36,220 nucleotides of DNA from Oscillospiraceae bacterium (GTDB lineage: Bacteria > Bacillota > Clostridia > Oscillospirales > Oscillospiraceae), in the NCBI GenBank assembly GCA_902765595.1, contig CACXAQ010000039.1:1-36220 (forward strand), written 5' to 3'. The notes below the pieces were generated by a model. It searched no databases. It was not told the origin of the DNA and worked only from the letters and a program-made list of their open reading frames with translations. Shown in pieces: positions 1 to 7,754 of the stretch. The position numbers and the translations under genes are program-made. Every line of letters begins with the position of its first letter. The stretch's first letter is position 1.

Positions 1-15
1 AGGCATGTACAACAT
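1..15 (-). CDS. Hsp20 small heat-shock protein, 5' end only (partial)
   Basis: Only the first five codons (MLYMP) are inside the window, read from an ATG at 15 leftwards. A strong ribosome site (AGGAGG, 23-28 on the minus strand) sits 7 bases upstream. The leader carries a CIRCE operator and a sigma-A promoter exactly as the complete hsp20 at 802-1248 does, and the start resembles the usual MLMPSIFG-like start of clostridial Hsp20. The identity is therefore inferred from context and tandem duplication, not from protein sequence. Confidence 0.6.
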
Positions 16-140
16 AAGTCAAACCTCCTTTTATTTTCGGTCCTGGATGCTGTTCAGGGCTGTTGCTGTGGTATATGCCGCAAGGGGAGTTGAGGAAACC
101 CAGAACCAAAGCTCCGGATCTCTTTCTCGCTTGCGAGTAT

Positions 141-169
141 GTTATAGCACTTTTGTTAGCACTCGTCAA
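141..169 (-). promoter_or_regulatory. sigma-A promoter of the first hsp20 copy
   Basis: On the minus strand, TTGACG (164-169) and TATAAC (141-146) are separated by 17 bases. The -35 box lies inside the CIRCE element, so HrcA bound there would block RNA polymerase. Confidence 0.8.
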
Positions 170-182
170 GAGCGAGTGCTAA
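156..182 (-). promoter_or_regulatory. CIRCE operator (HrcA binding site), perfect
   Basis: TTAGCACTC (156-164), a 9-base spacer, then GAGTGCTAA (174-182): an exact match to the CIRCE consensus. It is the operator of the heat-shock repressor HrcA and overlaps the -35 box of the hsp20 copy that runs off the left edge. Confidence 0.95.
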
Positions 183-268
183 TATTTCTATGAAGAATTT
201 GTGAACTTTCTTATATATAATCCGCTGCGATTTTTCACCGGATGATTGGATTCACGAATTAGCCTTTG

Positions 269-706
269 TTACAGCTTGGGAAACAGTGCACGTCGCTTCA
301 GTAATACAGCCTTTTTCGACTCAACTTCTCGCTTTAATTTCTGAGTCTCCGGGCTGGCATCTTCTTCCCGATAGAGCAGGCCGATCAGGGCGTCCTGCTT
401 CTCAATGATCGTGTTCTTTACGCTTCTTGTGGGCTCCAGGTTCTCCGCGACCTCCTGCCGCATCTGAACAACACGCTCTTCCGCTTCCTGCCGCAATCTT
501 TCCATCTCAACCTGTATTTCCTCCATGCGTTTGGCAATGCGCTCCGTTTTATAAATGACCTCGGGATACGCATCCGCAAAGCGGCGGTAGAAAACGGAGC
601 GGTTGCTGAGCAGCAGCCGAACCTCTTTGCTGATAGCTTCTGTTTCGTCTGCATCACTGCTTTCGACTCCCGACTTGACCAGTTTCAGTACGAAGTGAGA
701 CATCAC
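269..706 (-). pseudogene. Truncated CmpB-like membrane protein gene (C-terminal fragment of a duplicate)
   Basis: This 145-residue frame is closely similar, at protein and DNA level, to the C-terminal half of the complete protein encoded at 1443-2372 (shared stretches such as MSHFVLKLVK and KNTIIEKQDALIGLLYREED). Similarity stops just before YVMSHF, where a TAA codon precedes the frame, and all N-terminal membrane helices that define the family are gone. What remains is mostly a charged coiled-coil-like segment. No convincing ribosome site precedes the GTG/ATG at 706/703. It is best read as the remnant of one copy of a tandem duplication, though expression of the cytosolic coiled coil as a small protein cannot be excluded. 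Confidence 0.8.
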
Positions 707-763
707 ATATAATTAACCAGAATCAAATTCTCTTTCATCTCAAACAACTCATTTAAATTGAAA

Positions 764-788
764 AGCGCCCCGCGTTTGGCGGGGCGCT
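764..788 (-). terminator. Intrinsic terminator of hsp20
   Basis: A 10-bp GC-rich stem (AGCGCCCCGC / GCGGGGCGCT) with a 5-base loop lies 14 bases after the hsp20 stop and is followed on the minus strand by TTTTC. Confidence 0.85.
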
Positions 789-801
789 GGAGTATTTATG
801 G

Positions 802-1248
802 TCAGCCTTGGATCTGAATGGTCTTGCGTTCCGGAAGCGCCACCGGCTTCTCCTTCGGGAAGTCCAGCGTCAGGACGCCGTCTTCAAACTTGGCCTGGAC
901 GTCTTCTTCCCTGACGTTCTCGCCAATGTAGAAGCTTCTGGTCATGGAGCCCTCGTAGCGCTCCTGATGAACGATCTTGCCCTTCTTGTCCTTGCCCTCT
1001 TCTTCCAGGTTCTTGGAAGCGGTGATCGTCAGGTAGCCATTTTGCAGCTGCAGATCGATCTGATCTTTCTTGAAGCCCGGCAGGTCCACTTTCAGCTCGT
1101 AGCCATCCTCGTGCTCCTTCAGATCCGTCTTCATCACATGGGCCGCATGTCTGCCGTACAGCTTGCGATCCACATCGGATTCAAAGCCCCTGAACGGGAA
1201 GCCCATCCAGTCATCAAACAAACTCTCTCCAAAAATACTCGGTAACAT
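802..1248 (-). CDS. Hsp20/alpha-crystallin small heat-shock protein
   Basis: This 148-residue ATP-independent holdase binds unfolding proteins in the cytosol during heat stress. Residues from about 40 to 145 form the alpha-crystallin domain: the KVDLPGFKK strand region, the EERxEG-like stretch (HQERYEGSMTRSF) and the closing G-V-L-T-L-D-F-P-K motif are all visible, followed by a short tail with an I-x-I/V-type anchor (IQIQG). The ATG at 1248 has an AGGAGG site upstream. The gene is monocistronic: CIRCE promoter upstream (1348-1389), terminator downstream (764-788). A second copy begins at the left window edge, so the organism carries at least two adjacent HrcA-controlled hsp20 genes. Length and motifs are normal for the family. 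Confidence 0.95.
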   Translation of the reverse strand: MLPSIFGESLFDDWMGFPFRGFESDVDRKLYGRHAAHVMKTDLKEHEDGYELKVDLPGFKKDQIDLQLQNGYLTITASKNLEEEGKDKKGKIVHQERYEGSMTRSFYIGENVREEDVQAKFEDGVLTLDFPKEKPVALPERKTIQIQG

Positions 1249-1347
1249 AAGTCATGCCTCCTTTGATACTGCAATCATTTTTACCTGTTACCTGAGCAAG
1301 GGGGATGGAGGTCATCCATTCGATCTTCGTTCCTCTGTTCGATTGTG

Positions 1348-1375
1348 ATTATAGCACCGTTTTTAGCACTGTCAA
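1348..1375 (-). promoter_or_regulatory. sigma-A promoter of hsp20 (802-1248)
   Basis: Minus strand: TTGACA (1370-1375), 16-base spacer, TATAAT (1348-1353). The -35 box overlaps the CIRCE element. Confidence 0.85.
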
Positions 1376-1389
1376 GCCGAGAGTGCTAA
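1363..1389 (-). promoter_or_regulatory. CIRCE operator (HrcA binding site), one mismatch
   Basis: TTAGCACTG (1363-1371), 9-base spacer, GAGTGCTAA (1381-1389). A single base departs from the perfect inverted repeat (G for C at 1371). It overlaps the -35 box of the promoter above. Confidence 0.93.
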
Positions 1390-1442
1390 AACTATGTGAA
1401 CAATCCTTGCATATTTTGTGAACAATGTCTTTTCTATCCTGC

Positions 1443-2372
1443 TCACAGCCCGGGAAAGCGCGCACGCCGCTTCTGCAGCAGGGCTTTTTTCGATTCCACT
1501 TCCCGCTTCAGCTCCTGCATTTCGGGACTGGCGTCCTCTTCCCGATAGAGCAGGCCGATCAGGGCGTCCTGCTTCTCGATGATCGTGTTCTTTACGCTGC
1601 CCGTGGGCTCCAGGTTCTCCGCAACCTCCTGCCGCATCTGGGCGACACGTTCTTCCGCTTCCTGCCGCAGTCTCTCCGTCTCCGCACGGATCTCCTCCAT
1701 TCGCCTGGCGATGCGCTCCGTTTTATAAATGACCTCCGGATAGGCCTCCGCGAAGCGGCGGTGGAAAACAGAGCGGTCGCGGAGCAGCAGACGCACCTCT
1801 TTGCCGATCGCTTCCGTGTCGTCCGCCTCGCTGCTTTCGATGCCGGTCTTGACCAGCTTCAACACAAAGTGGGACATCACATAGTCCGCGATAAAGACCG
1901 CCGACAGGGAAAGGGACAAAACCTCCCGCAAGACCGGGCTCATCTGCGAGAAAAGGCGAAGCAGCAAGGGGTTGATCAGATCCACGATCAGCACGCCGCC
2001 CAGCCCGAAAAGAAGCAGGTTTCCGATCCAGACCCTGCCGTGCAGGTTCATGGGCTTCCGGCTGTAATCCCACCAGCGGGCGTGAAAGCGCTTCTCCAGA
2101 ACATAGCTCGTCATATACTCCAGAAAGCCGCACAGGAGGAACGACACCGCAAAGGTCGTACCGACTGAAAACTCCAGCGGGGACAGGCCCTTGATCACAA
2201 CGGTGATCAGCACCGCGCCGGAGCCGTAGATCGGGAGCCACGGCCCGGTGAGGAATCCGCGATTGATGAAGCGGTGAAACTGAAAAGCCTTCAGCGTGAC
2301 CTCAATACACCAGCCCATAAAGGCATAGCTGAAAAACAGCAGGATCAGATCGATCAGACTCTCTGCACGCAT
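1443..2372 (-). CDS. CmpB-like putative ABC-transporter type IV membrane protein
   Basis: The 309-residue protein has several N-terminal membrane segments: residues about 7-27, the GFLTGPWLPIYGSGA signature region at 40-55 followed by a hydrophobic stretch, and further helices near 75-95, 125-150 and 150-175. It ends in a charged, probably coiled-coil cytosolic tail of about 130 residues. The N-terminal half matches the family annotated as putative ABC-transporter type IV / CmpB (PF06541), whose true role is not well established. The ATG at 2372 is chosen because an AGAGGAG site lies 10 bases upstream. The gene sits directly behind (54 bases from) the CIRCE element of the next gene. A truncated duplicate lies at 269-706. 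No terminator hairpin was seen after the stop. Confidence 0.8.
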   Translation of the reverse strand: MRAESLIDLILLFFSYAFMGWCIEVTLKAFQFHRFINRGFLTGPWLPIYGSGAVLITVVIKGLSPLEFSVGTTFAVSFLLCGFLEYMTSYVLEKRFHARWWDYSRKPMNLHGRVWIGNLLLFGLGGVLIVDLINPLLLRLFSQMSPVLREVLSLSLSAVFIADYVMSHFVLKLVKTGIESSEADDTEAIGKEVRLLLRDRSVFHRRFAEAYPEVIYKTERIARRMEEIRAETERLRQEAEERVAQMRQEVAENLEPTGSVKNTIIEKQDALIGLLYREEDASPEMQELKREVESKKALLQKRRARFPGL

Positions 2373-2593
2373 GGTTCATAAACTCCTCTGATTGATTTCG
2401 GGACGCTTCGCTTCAGACACCGCACCGCCGCACGGATTCCGCAGCCGATGGCAGCATCCGGCGTGTTCAGGACCGGATCCTCCACAGCGGAAGGGCTGAG
2501 GCGGAAAGGAAGCTGGACGAAAGCGAGCCCCCGCTTCACGATCTCCCTATGCGGGGCGAAGCAGGGGCGCAAAGGTTCAAACGCGGGATGATC
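2373..2593. other. Intergenic region, no gene recognised
   Basis: About 220 bases between two minus-strand genes. An open frame of 72 codons exists on the minus strand (2354-2572), but it overlaps the CmpB-like start, has no ribosome site and shows no recognisable protein. No clear promoter or hairpin was found. Confidence 0.5.
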
Positions 2594-3571
2594 TCAATCC
2601 CTTCTGGGGCGGACGCGGACCTCGCCGGACTGCACCCGGCGCAGGGAGCCGTCTGCCAGCTCCACCCGGAGGGCGTAGTCCCGCTCCAGATCCAGCACCC
2701 GGGCGGGCACCGGCTCCTTCCCCGGCGACAGCAGGTCTACGTTCTGACCCAGCACCAGGGAGCGGGCGCGGTACTGCTCATAGGGATCCCGCTCCGGCAG
2801 CGCCTTGCAGAAGGCCCACAGCCGGTCCAGGATACCGGCGGCCAGCCGGCAGCGCAGCTCCGGCAGCGTCCGTTCCGGGAAAACGGCCCCGGCGATGTCC
2901 CGCAGCTCCTCCGGGAAGCCCCCAACAGGGGCCAGGGCGTTCACGCCGATGCCCACGATCACATGGTTCATCAGCCCGCTCTCGCAGTCCAGGGAGGCCT
3001 CGGTGAGGATGCCGCAGACCTTTTTTCCGTCCAGCAGCACGTCGTTGACCCACTTGATCTGCGCTCTCCTGCCCGTCATCTCCTCGACGGTCTCCGCCAC
3101 GGCCACCGCCGCGCAGGCGGTGATGCGGGTGGCCTCGGCCGGGGGAAGCGTGGGCCGCAGCAGCAGGCTCATATAGATCCCGGTGCCCTCGGGGGAGTAG
3201 AAGCTCCGCCCCATGCGGCCCCGGCCCCGAGTCTGCCGCCCGGCTGCCAGGACCAGACCCTCCGGCGCGCCCTGGGCCGCCAGGGTCTTCAGCGCCGTGT
3301 TGGTGGAGTCGATGCTGTCAAAGCAGCGCAGGCTCAGCTCCCGGCTTTTCAGATGCTTTCGAATCCCCGCCTCGCTGAGCACGTCGCTCCCGGAGAGCAG
3401 ACGGTAGCCCTTGTTGGTGGCGGAATCGATGAGATAGCCCTCGGCCCGCAGCTGCTCCACGGCCTTCCAGACCGCCGTGCGGCTTACAGACAGCAGCTCC
3501 GCCAGCTCCGCGCCGGAGAAATAGCGGTCCGCGCGGCTCCAGAGAGCCTCCAGCACCGCGTCCTTTGTCAT
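2594..3571 (-). CDS. birA: Bifunctional biotin operon repressor / biotin-protein ligase BirA
   Basis: BirA activates biotin with ATP to biotinyl-AMP, transfers it to the biotin carboxyl carrier protein, and represses biotin genes when holo-BirA dimerises on DNA. The 325-residue protein has an N-terminal winged helix (about 1-65, with the helix-turn-helix around LAELLSVSRTAVWKAVEQL), then the ligase core with the biotinyl-AMP loop GRGRMGRSFYS near residue 115 and the KWVNDVLLDGKKVCGILTE segment near 165-185, and a C-terminal SH3-like domain. It starts with ATG overlapping the bioY stop (ATGA, 3568-3571), so both are translated from one mRNA. Because a BirA-type operator covers the shared promoter (4185-4219), the system is autoregulated. 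Confidence 0.96.
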   Translation of the reverse strand: MTKDAVLEALWSRADRYFSGAELAELLSVSRTAVWKAVEQLRAEGYLIDSATNKGYRLLSGSDVLSEAGIRKHLKSRELSLRCFDSIDSTNTALKTLAAQGAPEGLVLAAGRQTRGRGRMGRSFYSPEGTGIYMSLLLRPTLPPAEATRITACAAVAVAETVEEMTGRRAQIKWVNDVLLDGKKVCGILTEASLDCESGLMNHVIVGIGVNALAPVGGFPEELRDIAGAVFPERTLPELRCRLAAGILDRLWAFCKALPERDPYEQYRARSLVLGQNVDLLSPGKEPVPARVLDLERDYALRVELADGSLRRVQSGEVRVRPRRD

Positions 3572-4134
3572 GCGGATCTTCCTTTCCAGACGATGGGATA
3601 CAGCCGCCGCGTCAACAGGGCGGCCAGAATGATTTTGACGCCGTCAGGCAGCAGATAAGGGAGCACGCACCAGGCCAAGGCCGTCCCGACGCCGATGGGG
3701 CCGCTGGCGCGGGTGTAGACCTGCACGAACCAGACGGTGCCGAAGGCGTAGCACAGCGCAAGGCCCAGGACCATGGCCCCCAGCAGCACCGGCAGCTTCC
3801 GCCCCAGCGTCTTGACGGCAAGGCCCACGATGAGCGCCGTGAAGAGAAAGCCCACCAGATAGCCGCCGGTGGTCCCCAGCAGGGCCGCGATCCCGCCCTT
3901 GAAGCCGGCGAAGACCGGCACGCCCGCCGCGCCCAGCAGCAGGTAGGCCCCCACGGTCCAGAGTCCCAGCCGCAGCCCGAAGAGGGCTGTCAGCAGGCAG
4001 ACGGCAAAGGTCTGCAGGGTAAAGGGGACCATCGTCGGCAGCAGCGCCGGCACCGAAAGCCAGGAACACACGGCGATCAGCGCCACGCCCATGGCCACCA
4101 GGGCAAGCTCTCTGACGGAAAATTTCTCTTTCAC
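3568..4134 (-). CDS. bioY: Biotin ECF transporter S component BioY
   Basis: BioY is the membrane biotin-binding subunit of an energy-coupling-factor importer. The 188-residue product has six hydrophobic segments and the BioY-typical stretches around VPFTLQTFAVCLLTALFG and the GTTGGYLVGF motif near residue 100. The GTG at 4134 is taken as start because AAGAGG lies 9 bases upstream; an in-frame TTG two codons earlier would be too close to that site. It has no ATPase of its own next to it; the EcfA1-EcfA2-EcfT module encoded at 25887-28390 is the likely partner. Promoter and BirA operator are directly upstream. Confidence 0.94.
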   Translation of the reverse strand: MKEKFSVRELALVAMGVALIAVCSWLSVPALLPTMVPFTLQTFAVCLLTALFGLRLGLWTVGAYLLLGAAGVPVFAGFKGGIAALLGTTGGYLVGFLFTALIVGLAVKTLGRKLPVLLGAMVLGLALCYAFGTVWFVQVYTRASGPIGVGTALAWCVLPYLLPDGVKIILAALLTRRLYPIVWKGRSA

Positions 4135-4163
4135 GGGCAAACACCTCTTTTTCAGATGCGCCC

Positions 4164-4192
4164 ATTATACAAAGTCAAGGTTTGATTGTCAA
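4164..4192 (-). promoter_or_regulatory. sigma-A promoter of bioY-birA
   Basis: Minus strand: consensus TTGACA (4187-4192), 17 bases, consensus TATAAT (4164-4169). The -35 box is inside the BirA operator. Confidence 0.9.
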
Positions 4193-4219
4193 CCAATTGA
4201 GAATATACAAGTTAACAAT
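4185..4219 (-). promoter_or_regulatory. BirA operator (biotin repressor site)
   Basis: ATTGTCAAC (4185-4193) and GTTAACAAT (4211-4219) form an inverted repeat with one mismatch. Taking 10-base arms the spacer is 15 bases, the spacing known for BirA sites in Firmicutes. It covers the -35 box and ends 6 bases before the stop of the upstream Nudix gene. Confidence 0.88.
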
Positions 4220-4224
4220 CGGCT

Positions 4225-4716
4225 TCACTCCCACGCGGGGGCATAGTCGCCCAGCAGGGTCTCGGCAAGACCGCCTGGGGAGACCCGGCCCTTCGCCTCC
4301 GGTACCGGGACCCATTCCCAGGCGTCTACCTCGGCGTTGGGGCGGGCCTCCGCCTCGGTGGTGCGGGCCAGGAAATTCAGCATCAGCGTTTCGGAGGGGG
4401 CGTACCAGTGGCTGCCCAGGAAACCCAGGACCTCCGCCTGCATCCCCAGCTCCTCCCGGACCTCGCGCACAACCGCGTCCTCGGCCCGTTCGCCCTTGTC
4501 CACATATCCCGCCACCAGCACCGGGGCCTCTTCCCCGTACTGTCGGATCAGCAGCATGTTCCGCCCGCTTTCATCCAGCAGGACCACGCTGATCGCCGTG
4601 CTGTAGAGAGGGAAGCGGTATTCCCCGCAGCCCTCGCACCAGAGGGTGGGCGGCTCGGTGGGGTGGGGCTGCAGCGTTAGCGACGCCCCGCACACGGGGC
4701 AGAAGTTCAGCGTCAT
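4225..4716 (-). CDS. Nudix hydrolase with N-terminal zinc ribbon (NudC-like)
   Basis: The 163-residue protein starts with a zinc ribbon (CPVCG near residue 6 and CEGCG near 27) followed by a Nudix fold. The Nudix box reads GYVDKGE, seven residues, then REVREELG, which keeps all metal-binding glutamates. The region after it (GSHWYAPSETLMLNF) resembles the NudC signature that selects NAD(H)-type dinucleotides, so an NADH/NAD-capped RNA pyrophosphatase role is plausible but inferred. The start at 4716 overlaps the ogt stop (ATGA), so the two are co-translated; a longer frame upstream overlaps ogt and is not real. It is the last gene of the run that begins with the oligoendopeptidase gene. Confidence 0.88.
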   Translation of the reverse strand: MTLNFCPVCGASLTLQPHPTEPPTLWCEGCGEYRFPLYSTAISVVLLDESGRNMLLIRQYGEEAPVLVAGYVDKGERAEDAVVREVREELGMQAEVLGFLGSHWYAPSETLMLNFLARTTEAEARPNAEVDAWEWVPVPEAKGRVSPGGLAETLLGDYAPAWE

Positions 4717-5192
4717 GGCTCGATTCCCTCCAGGGCCAGCAGCCATTGCTTCCGGGAAAGCCCTCCGGCATAGCCGGTCAGCCGCCCGCCAGCGCCCAGC
4801 ACCCGGTGGCAGGGGATCAGGAGCGAGATGGGGTTGCGCCCCACGGCGCAGCCCACCGCCCGGGCGGAGGCGCAGTTCAGAGCCCGGGCCAGCTCTCCGT
4901 AGGTGCTGGTTTTTCCATAGGGGATCGCCCCCAGCTTTTCCCATACCGCCTGCTGGAAGGCCGTGCCCCGGGGAGCCAGCTTTGGCGTGAAGCTCGGGAC
5001 CTGACCGGCAAAATACAGCTCCAGCCAGCGCCGGGCCTCCTCAAACACGGGGAGGGACTTTTCTTCGAACGCCGGGGAGAGCCTGTGGGCAAAGTGCTTT
5101 TGCCCGTCGAACCACAGGCCGATCAGCGCCTCGCCGTCGCCGGCCAGGGTGATGGGCCCCAGGGGAGAGTCATAGGAGCAGGTATAGTCCAT
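4713..5192 (-). CDS. ogt: Methylated-DNA--protein-cysteine S-methyltransferase
   Basis: A suicide repair enzyme that moves the alkyl group from O6-alkylguanine in DNA to its own cysteine. The 159-residue protein has the helix-turn-helix segment around YGKTSTYGELARAL and the active-site motif PCHRV near residue 128, preceded by GCAVGRNP. Length is normal for the Ogt type without an Ada domain. It lies 6 bases downstream of the esterase gene and overlaps the Nudix gene by four bases, so all are probably one transcript. Confidence 0.95.
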   Translation of the reverse strand: MDYTCSYDSPLGPITLAGDGEALIGLWFDGQKHFAHRLSPAFEEKSLPVFEEARRWLELYFAGQVPSFTPKLAPRGTAFQQAVWEKLGAIPYGKTSTYGELARALNCASARAVGCAVGRNPISLLIPCHRVLGAGGRLTGYAGGLSRKQWLLALEGIEP

Positions 5193-5198
5193 GGCGCT

Positions 5199-5987
5199 TC
5201 AAAAGGCCTCCTTCTGTGTCAGGAACAGGTGCAGGAAGTCCCGGAAAACCGGCTCCCAGGCCACCTCGTGATGGGGCTGCTCCGGGTGGACGACTTCCTT
5301 GAGCAGCCGCTTTGGGCAGCAGTCATTCAAGATCTCAAAGGTCCATCGCTCGCTTTGGAAGATGTCTTTTTCCAGCTCGTCTCCCGCCCCGGTGTACAGA
5401 TAGAGGAAGGGCTTTGTCGGCCCCAGCACGCTGTGGATCCAGCGGGCCATATCGTCCCGGCTGAAGAGCAGGAACGCGGGGGAGAGGACGCCTCCGGCGC
5501 AGAACAGCTCCGGGCGGCTGAGGACCGCGAAAAAGGCCATCATCCCGCCGCAGGAGCTGCCGCAGAAGGCGGTGCTGCGCCGGCCGGTGCGGACGGGAAA
5601 GCGCTCGTTCACCGCGGGCATGACCGTGTTCACCACAAAGTCCAGAAAGGTCTCGCCCGCGGGCTTGAAGTCGGCCTTGAGCTCCCCCGGAACCTGGACC
5701 TCGCCGATGCACCCGGGCGTCAGCTCGCACTCCCGCAGGGGGTTGTCGTTGTGGATGCCCACGAGAATGGCCGCCTGTCCGCTTGCCGCCCGCTCGGCCT
5801 CCATGGCCTCCCGGGTGTACCAGCAGCCGAAGCCGGAGCTCTCCTTGTCAAACAGGTTCTGCCCGTCGGTCATGTAGATCACGGGGAAGGTCTCGCCCTC
5901 CTCATGGGCGGGGACGTATACGCGCACCAGCCTGTCCTCCCGGCCCGGATAGGGCAGGAGCAGACGCTCTGTTTTTGCCTGGATCAT
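5199..5987 (-). CDS. Putative esterase, alpha/beta hydrolase (Esterase D/enterochelin esterase-like)
   Basis: The 262-residue cytosolic protein has the alpha/beta-hydrolase layout of the PF00756 family: a strand followed by VIYMTDGQNLF near residue 40, the nucleophile elbow G-S-S-C-G-G near residue 147, an acidic residue after LYTGAGDE near 205, and a late histidine (PHHEVAW near 240). The substrate cannot be read from sequence; relatives hydrolyse carbohydrate acetyl or S-formylglutathione-type esters. GGGAGGG lies 6 bases before the ATG. It sits between the oligoendopeptidase gene (28-base gap) and ogt (6-base gap), all on the minus strand. Confidence 0.85.
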   Translation of the reverse strand: MIQAKTERLLLPYPGREDRLVRVYVPAHEEGETFPVIYMTDGQNLFDKESSGFGCWYTREAMEAERAASGQAAILVGIHNDNPLRECELTPGCIGEVQVPGELKADFKPAGETFLDFVVNTVMPAVNERFPVRTGRRSTAFCGSSCGGMMAFFAVLSRPELFCAGGVLSPAFLLFSRDDMARWIHSVLGPTKPFLYLYTGAGDELEKDIFQSERWTFEILNDCCPKRLLKEVVHPEQPHHEVAWEPVFRDFLHLFLTQKEAF

Positions 5988-6015
5988 CCGGATCCCTCCC
6001 GTATGCTTTGCATGC

Positions 6016-7713
6016 TCAGCCCAGCTTGGCTTTCAGGACCTCCGCCTGCCGTTCGGCAAAGGCGGCGGTGACTTTCACCGTCTCCGGGTCCAGGGGATTG
6101 GGGATGCCGGCCCGCTCCAGGGTCTCAAAATAGCCGTACATGCCGCCCATGGCGCACAGCTTCAGATAGCTGCCCCAGGCATCGTCCCCCTCCACGGCCT
6201 TGCGGTAGAGGGAGAAGGCGCCCATCTGGGCCAGGGCGTAGTCGATGTAGTAGAAGGGGTAGAGGAAGATGTGCTGCTTCTGCATCCAGAAGCCGCCGCC
6301 CTCCAGGAAGGCGTTGCCGTCATAGCTGCGCCAGGGCATGTACTTCTCCTCGATCTCCTTCCAGTACCGCCGCCAGTCGGCGCTGCGGGAGTCGGGATTC
6401 TCAAACACCCGGTGCTGGAACTCGTCCACACACACCAGATAGGGGATGGTCTTCAGCGCGTCGCAGAAGTGGGCGTAGCGGTACTTGTCCGCCTTGTCGC
6501 CGAAGAAGCTCTCCATGTAGGGGTAGGCGAAGTGCTCCATGGACATGGAGTGGATCTCGTTGATCTCGCTGGTGGAGAAGGTCATGCCGGAGTGGGGCAG
6601 GCGGCGGGAGGCGTAATAGGCCTCAAAGGCGTGGCCCGCCTCATGGGTCAGCACGTCCACGTCCGCGGAGGTGCCGTTGAAGTTGGAGAAGATGAAGGGA
6701 GCCTTGTACTTGGGCAGGAAGGTGCAGTAGCCGCCCAGGTGCTTGTTCTCCCGGGTGACGAAGTCGAACATCTCGTGCTCCACCATGAAGTTGAAGTACT
6801 CGCCGGTCTCGGGGGAGAGGGCCTCGTACATCTGCCGGGCCTTCTCGGTCAGCTCCTCGGGGGTGCCGATGGGAACGGCGTTGCCGTCGGGAAAGACCAG
6901 ATCCTCGTCGTACCAGCTGAGCTTCTCCAGGCCCAGCCGAGCGGCCTGCTCCTTGTACATCTTGTCGCACAGGGGCGTGATGTAGAGCCGCACCGCCTCG
7001 CGGAACCGGGCGGCCTTCTCGGCGTCGTAGTCGTAGCGGCCTCTGGCCAGATAGATGTAGTCGATGTAGCTGTCAAAGCCCAGCTTTTTGGCGATGGAGC
7101 AGCGGGTCTTGACCAGCTTCCCGTACAGCTCGTCCAGCTTGGGCGCGATGCCCTCGTAGAGCTTTGCCCATTCCCGGAACGCGGCGCGGCGCTCCTCCCG
7201 GTCGGTGGACTGCATGTGCCGCAGCAGCCCGTAGAAATTGCACTTTTCGCCCATGAACTCCACCGAGCAGGTGGCCGCGGCCTTGGAATACTCGGTGGCC
7301 AGCTTGTTCTCCCGGATGGAGGGCTGGACGATGGCGGCGCTGATGAGCTTTTCCTGGGTCTCCTCGTCCTTGAACATCAGCGTGCCGTATTTTTCCTCCA
7401 GCTGGGGCCGGAAGGGACTCTCCAGCAGCGCGGCGGTGCCCTTCTTGAAGACCATCATCAGCTTCGGGATCTCGGTGTTGAAGAACTGCATCTCCCCGTC
7501 GTAGAATTCGTCCTTCATGTTCATGGTGTTGCGCACATGGGCAATGGTCCGCTGGGTCATGGCCTCGTCCAGCACCTGCTGCCATTCCCGGAAGGCCGCG
7601 TCGGCCTCCTCAAAGCTGGCCGCCTTCTTGAACTTCTTGACGCAGGCCAGATAGTCCTTCTTGACCTGGGCCACGTCCGGCCGGACATAGGGGAGATCTC
7701 TGAATTTTTCCAT
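6016..7713 (-). CDS. M3 family oligoendopeptidase (PepF/thimet type), copy 1
   Basis: A zinc metallopeptidase that cuts short peptides in the cytosol. The 565-residue protein ends its catalytic core with the zinc motif HEAGH (in LTHEAGHAFEAY) and the downstream EIHSMSMEH helix supplying the third zinc ligand. The start MEKFRDLPY at 7713 has AAGGAG 8 bases upstream; the frame is open further upstream through a palindromic repeat element but that extension has no family similarity. It is the first gene of the run with the esterase, ogt and Nudix genes. A paralogue is encoded at 19344-21029. The 5' untranslated region would run through the repeat element at 7755-7925. Confidence 0.95.
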   Translation of the reverse strand: MEKFRDLPYVRPDVAQVKKDYLACVKKFKKAASFEEADAAFREWQQVLDEAMTQRTIAHVRNTMNMKDEFYDGEMQFFNTEIPKLMMVFKKGTAALLESPFRPQLEEKYGTLMFKDEETQEKLISAAIVQPSIRENKLATEYSKAAATCSVEFMGEKCNFYGLLRHMQSTDREERRAAFREWAKLYEGIAPKLDELYGKLVKTRCSIAKKLGFDSYIDYIYLARGRYDYDAEKAARFREAVRLYITPLCDKMYKEQAARLGLEKLSWYDEDLVFPDGNAVPIGTPEELTEKARQMYEALSPETGEYFNFMVEHEMFDFVTRENKHLGGYCTFLPKYKAPFIFSNFNGTSADVDVLTHEAGHAFEAYYASRRLPHSGMTFSTSEINEIHSMSMEHFAYPYMESFFGDKADKYRYAHFCDALKTIPYLVCVDEFQHRVFENPDSRSADWRRYWKEIEEKYMPWRSYDGNAFLEGGGFWMQKQHIFLYPFYYIDYALAQMGAFSLYRKAVEGDDAWGSYLKLCAMGGMYGYFETLERAGIPNPLDPETVKVTAAFAERQAEVLKAKLG

Positions 7714-7754
7714 GATAGGAACTCCTTCCGTTGTTTTTTTCTGTTCTGAGAGCA

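Noticed and set aside
1443-2372. CmpB-like gene as part of an HrcA-controlled operon with hsp20
   Set aside because: The CIRCE promoter at 1348-1389 points away from this gene (towards 1248), and the gene ends before that promoter, so heat-shock control of it is not supported.
2354-2572. 72-codon frame between the CmpB-like gene and birA
   Set aside because: No ribosome site, overlaps the start of the CmpB-like gene, and no recognisable composition of a protein.
4717-4944. N-terminal extension of the Nudix protein to 239 residues
   Set aside because: It overlaps ogt on the same strand in another frame, has low-complexity arginine/glycine-rich content and no ribosome site; the zinc ribbon start at 4716 with ATGA overlap is better.
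6271-7749. Long plus-strand frames opposite the peptidase, birA, flavodiiron and Clp genes
   Set aside because: They are antisense shadows of GC-rich coding regions with valine/leucine/glycine-biased composition and lack starts with ribosome sites.
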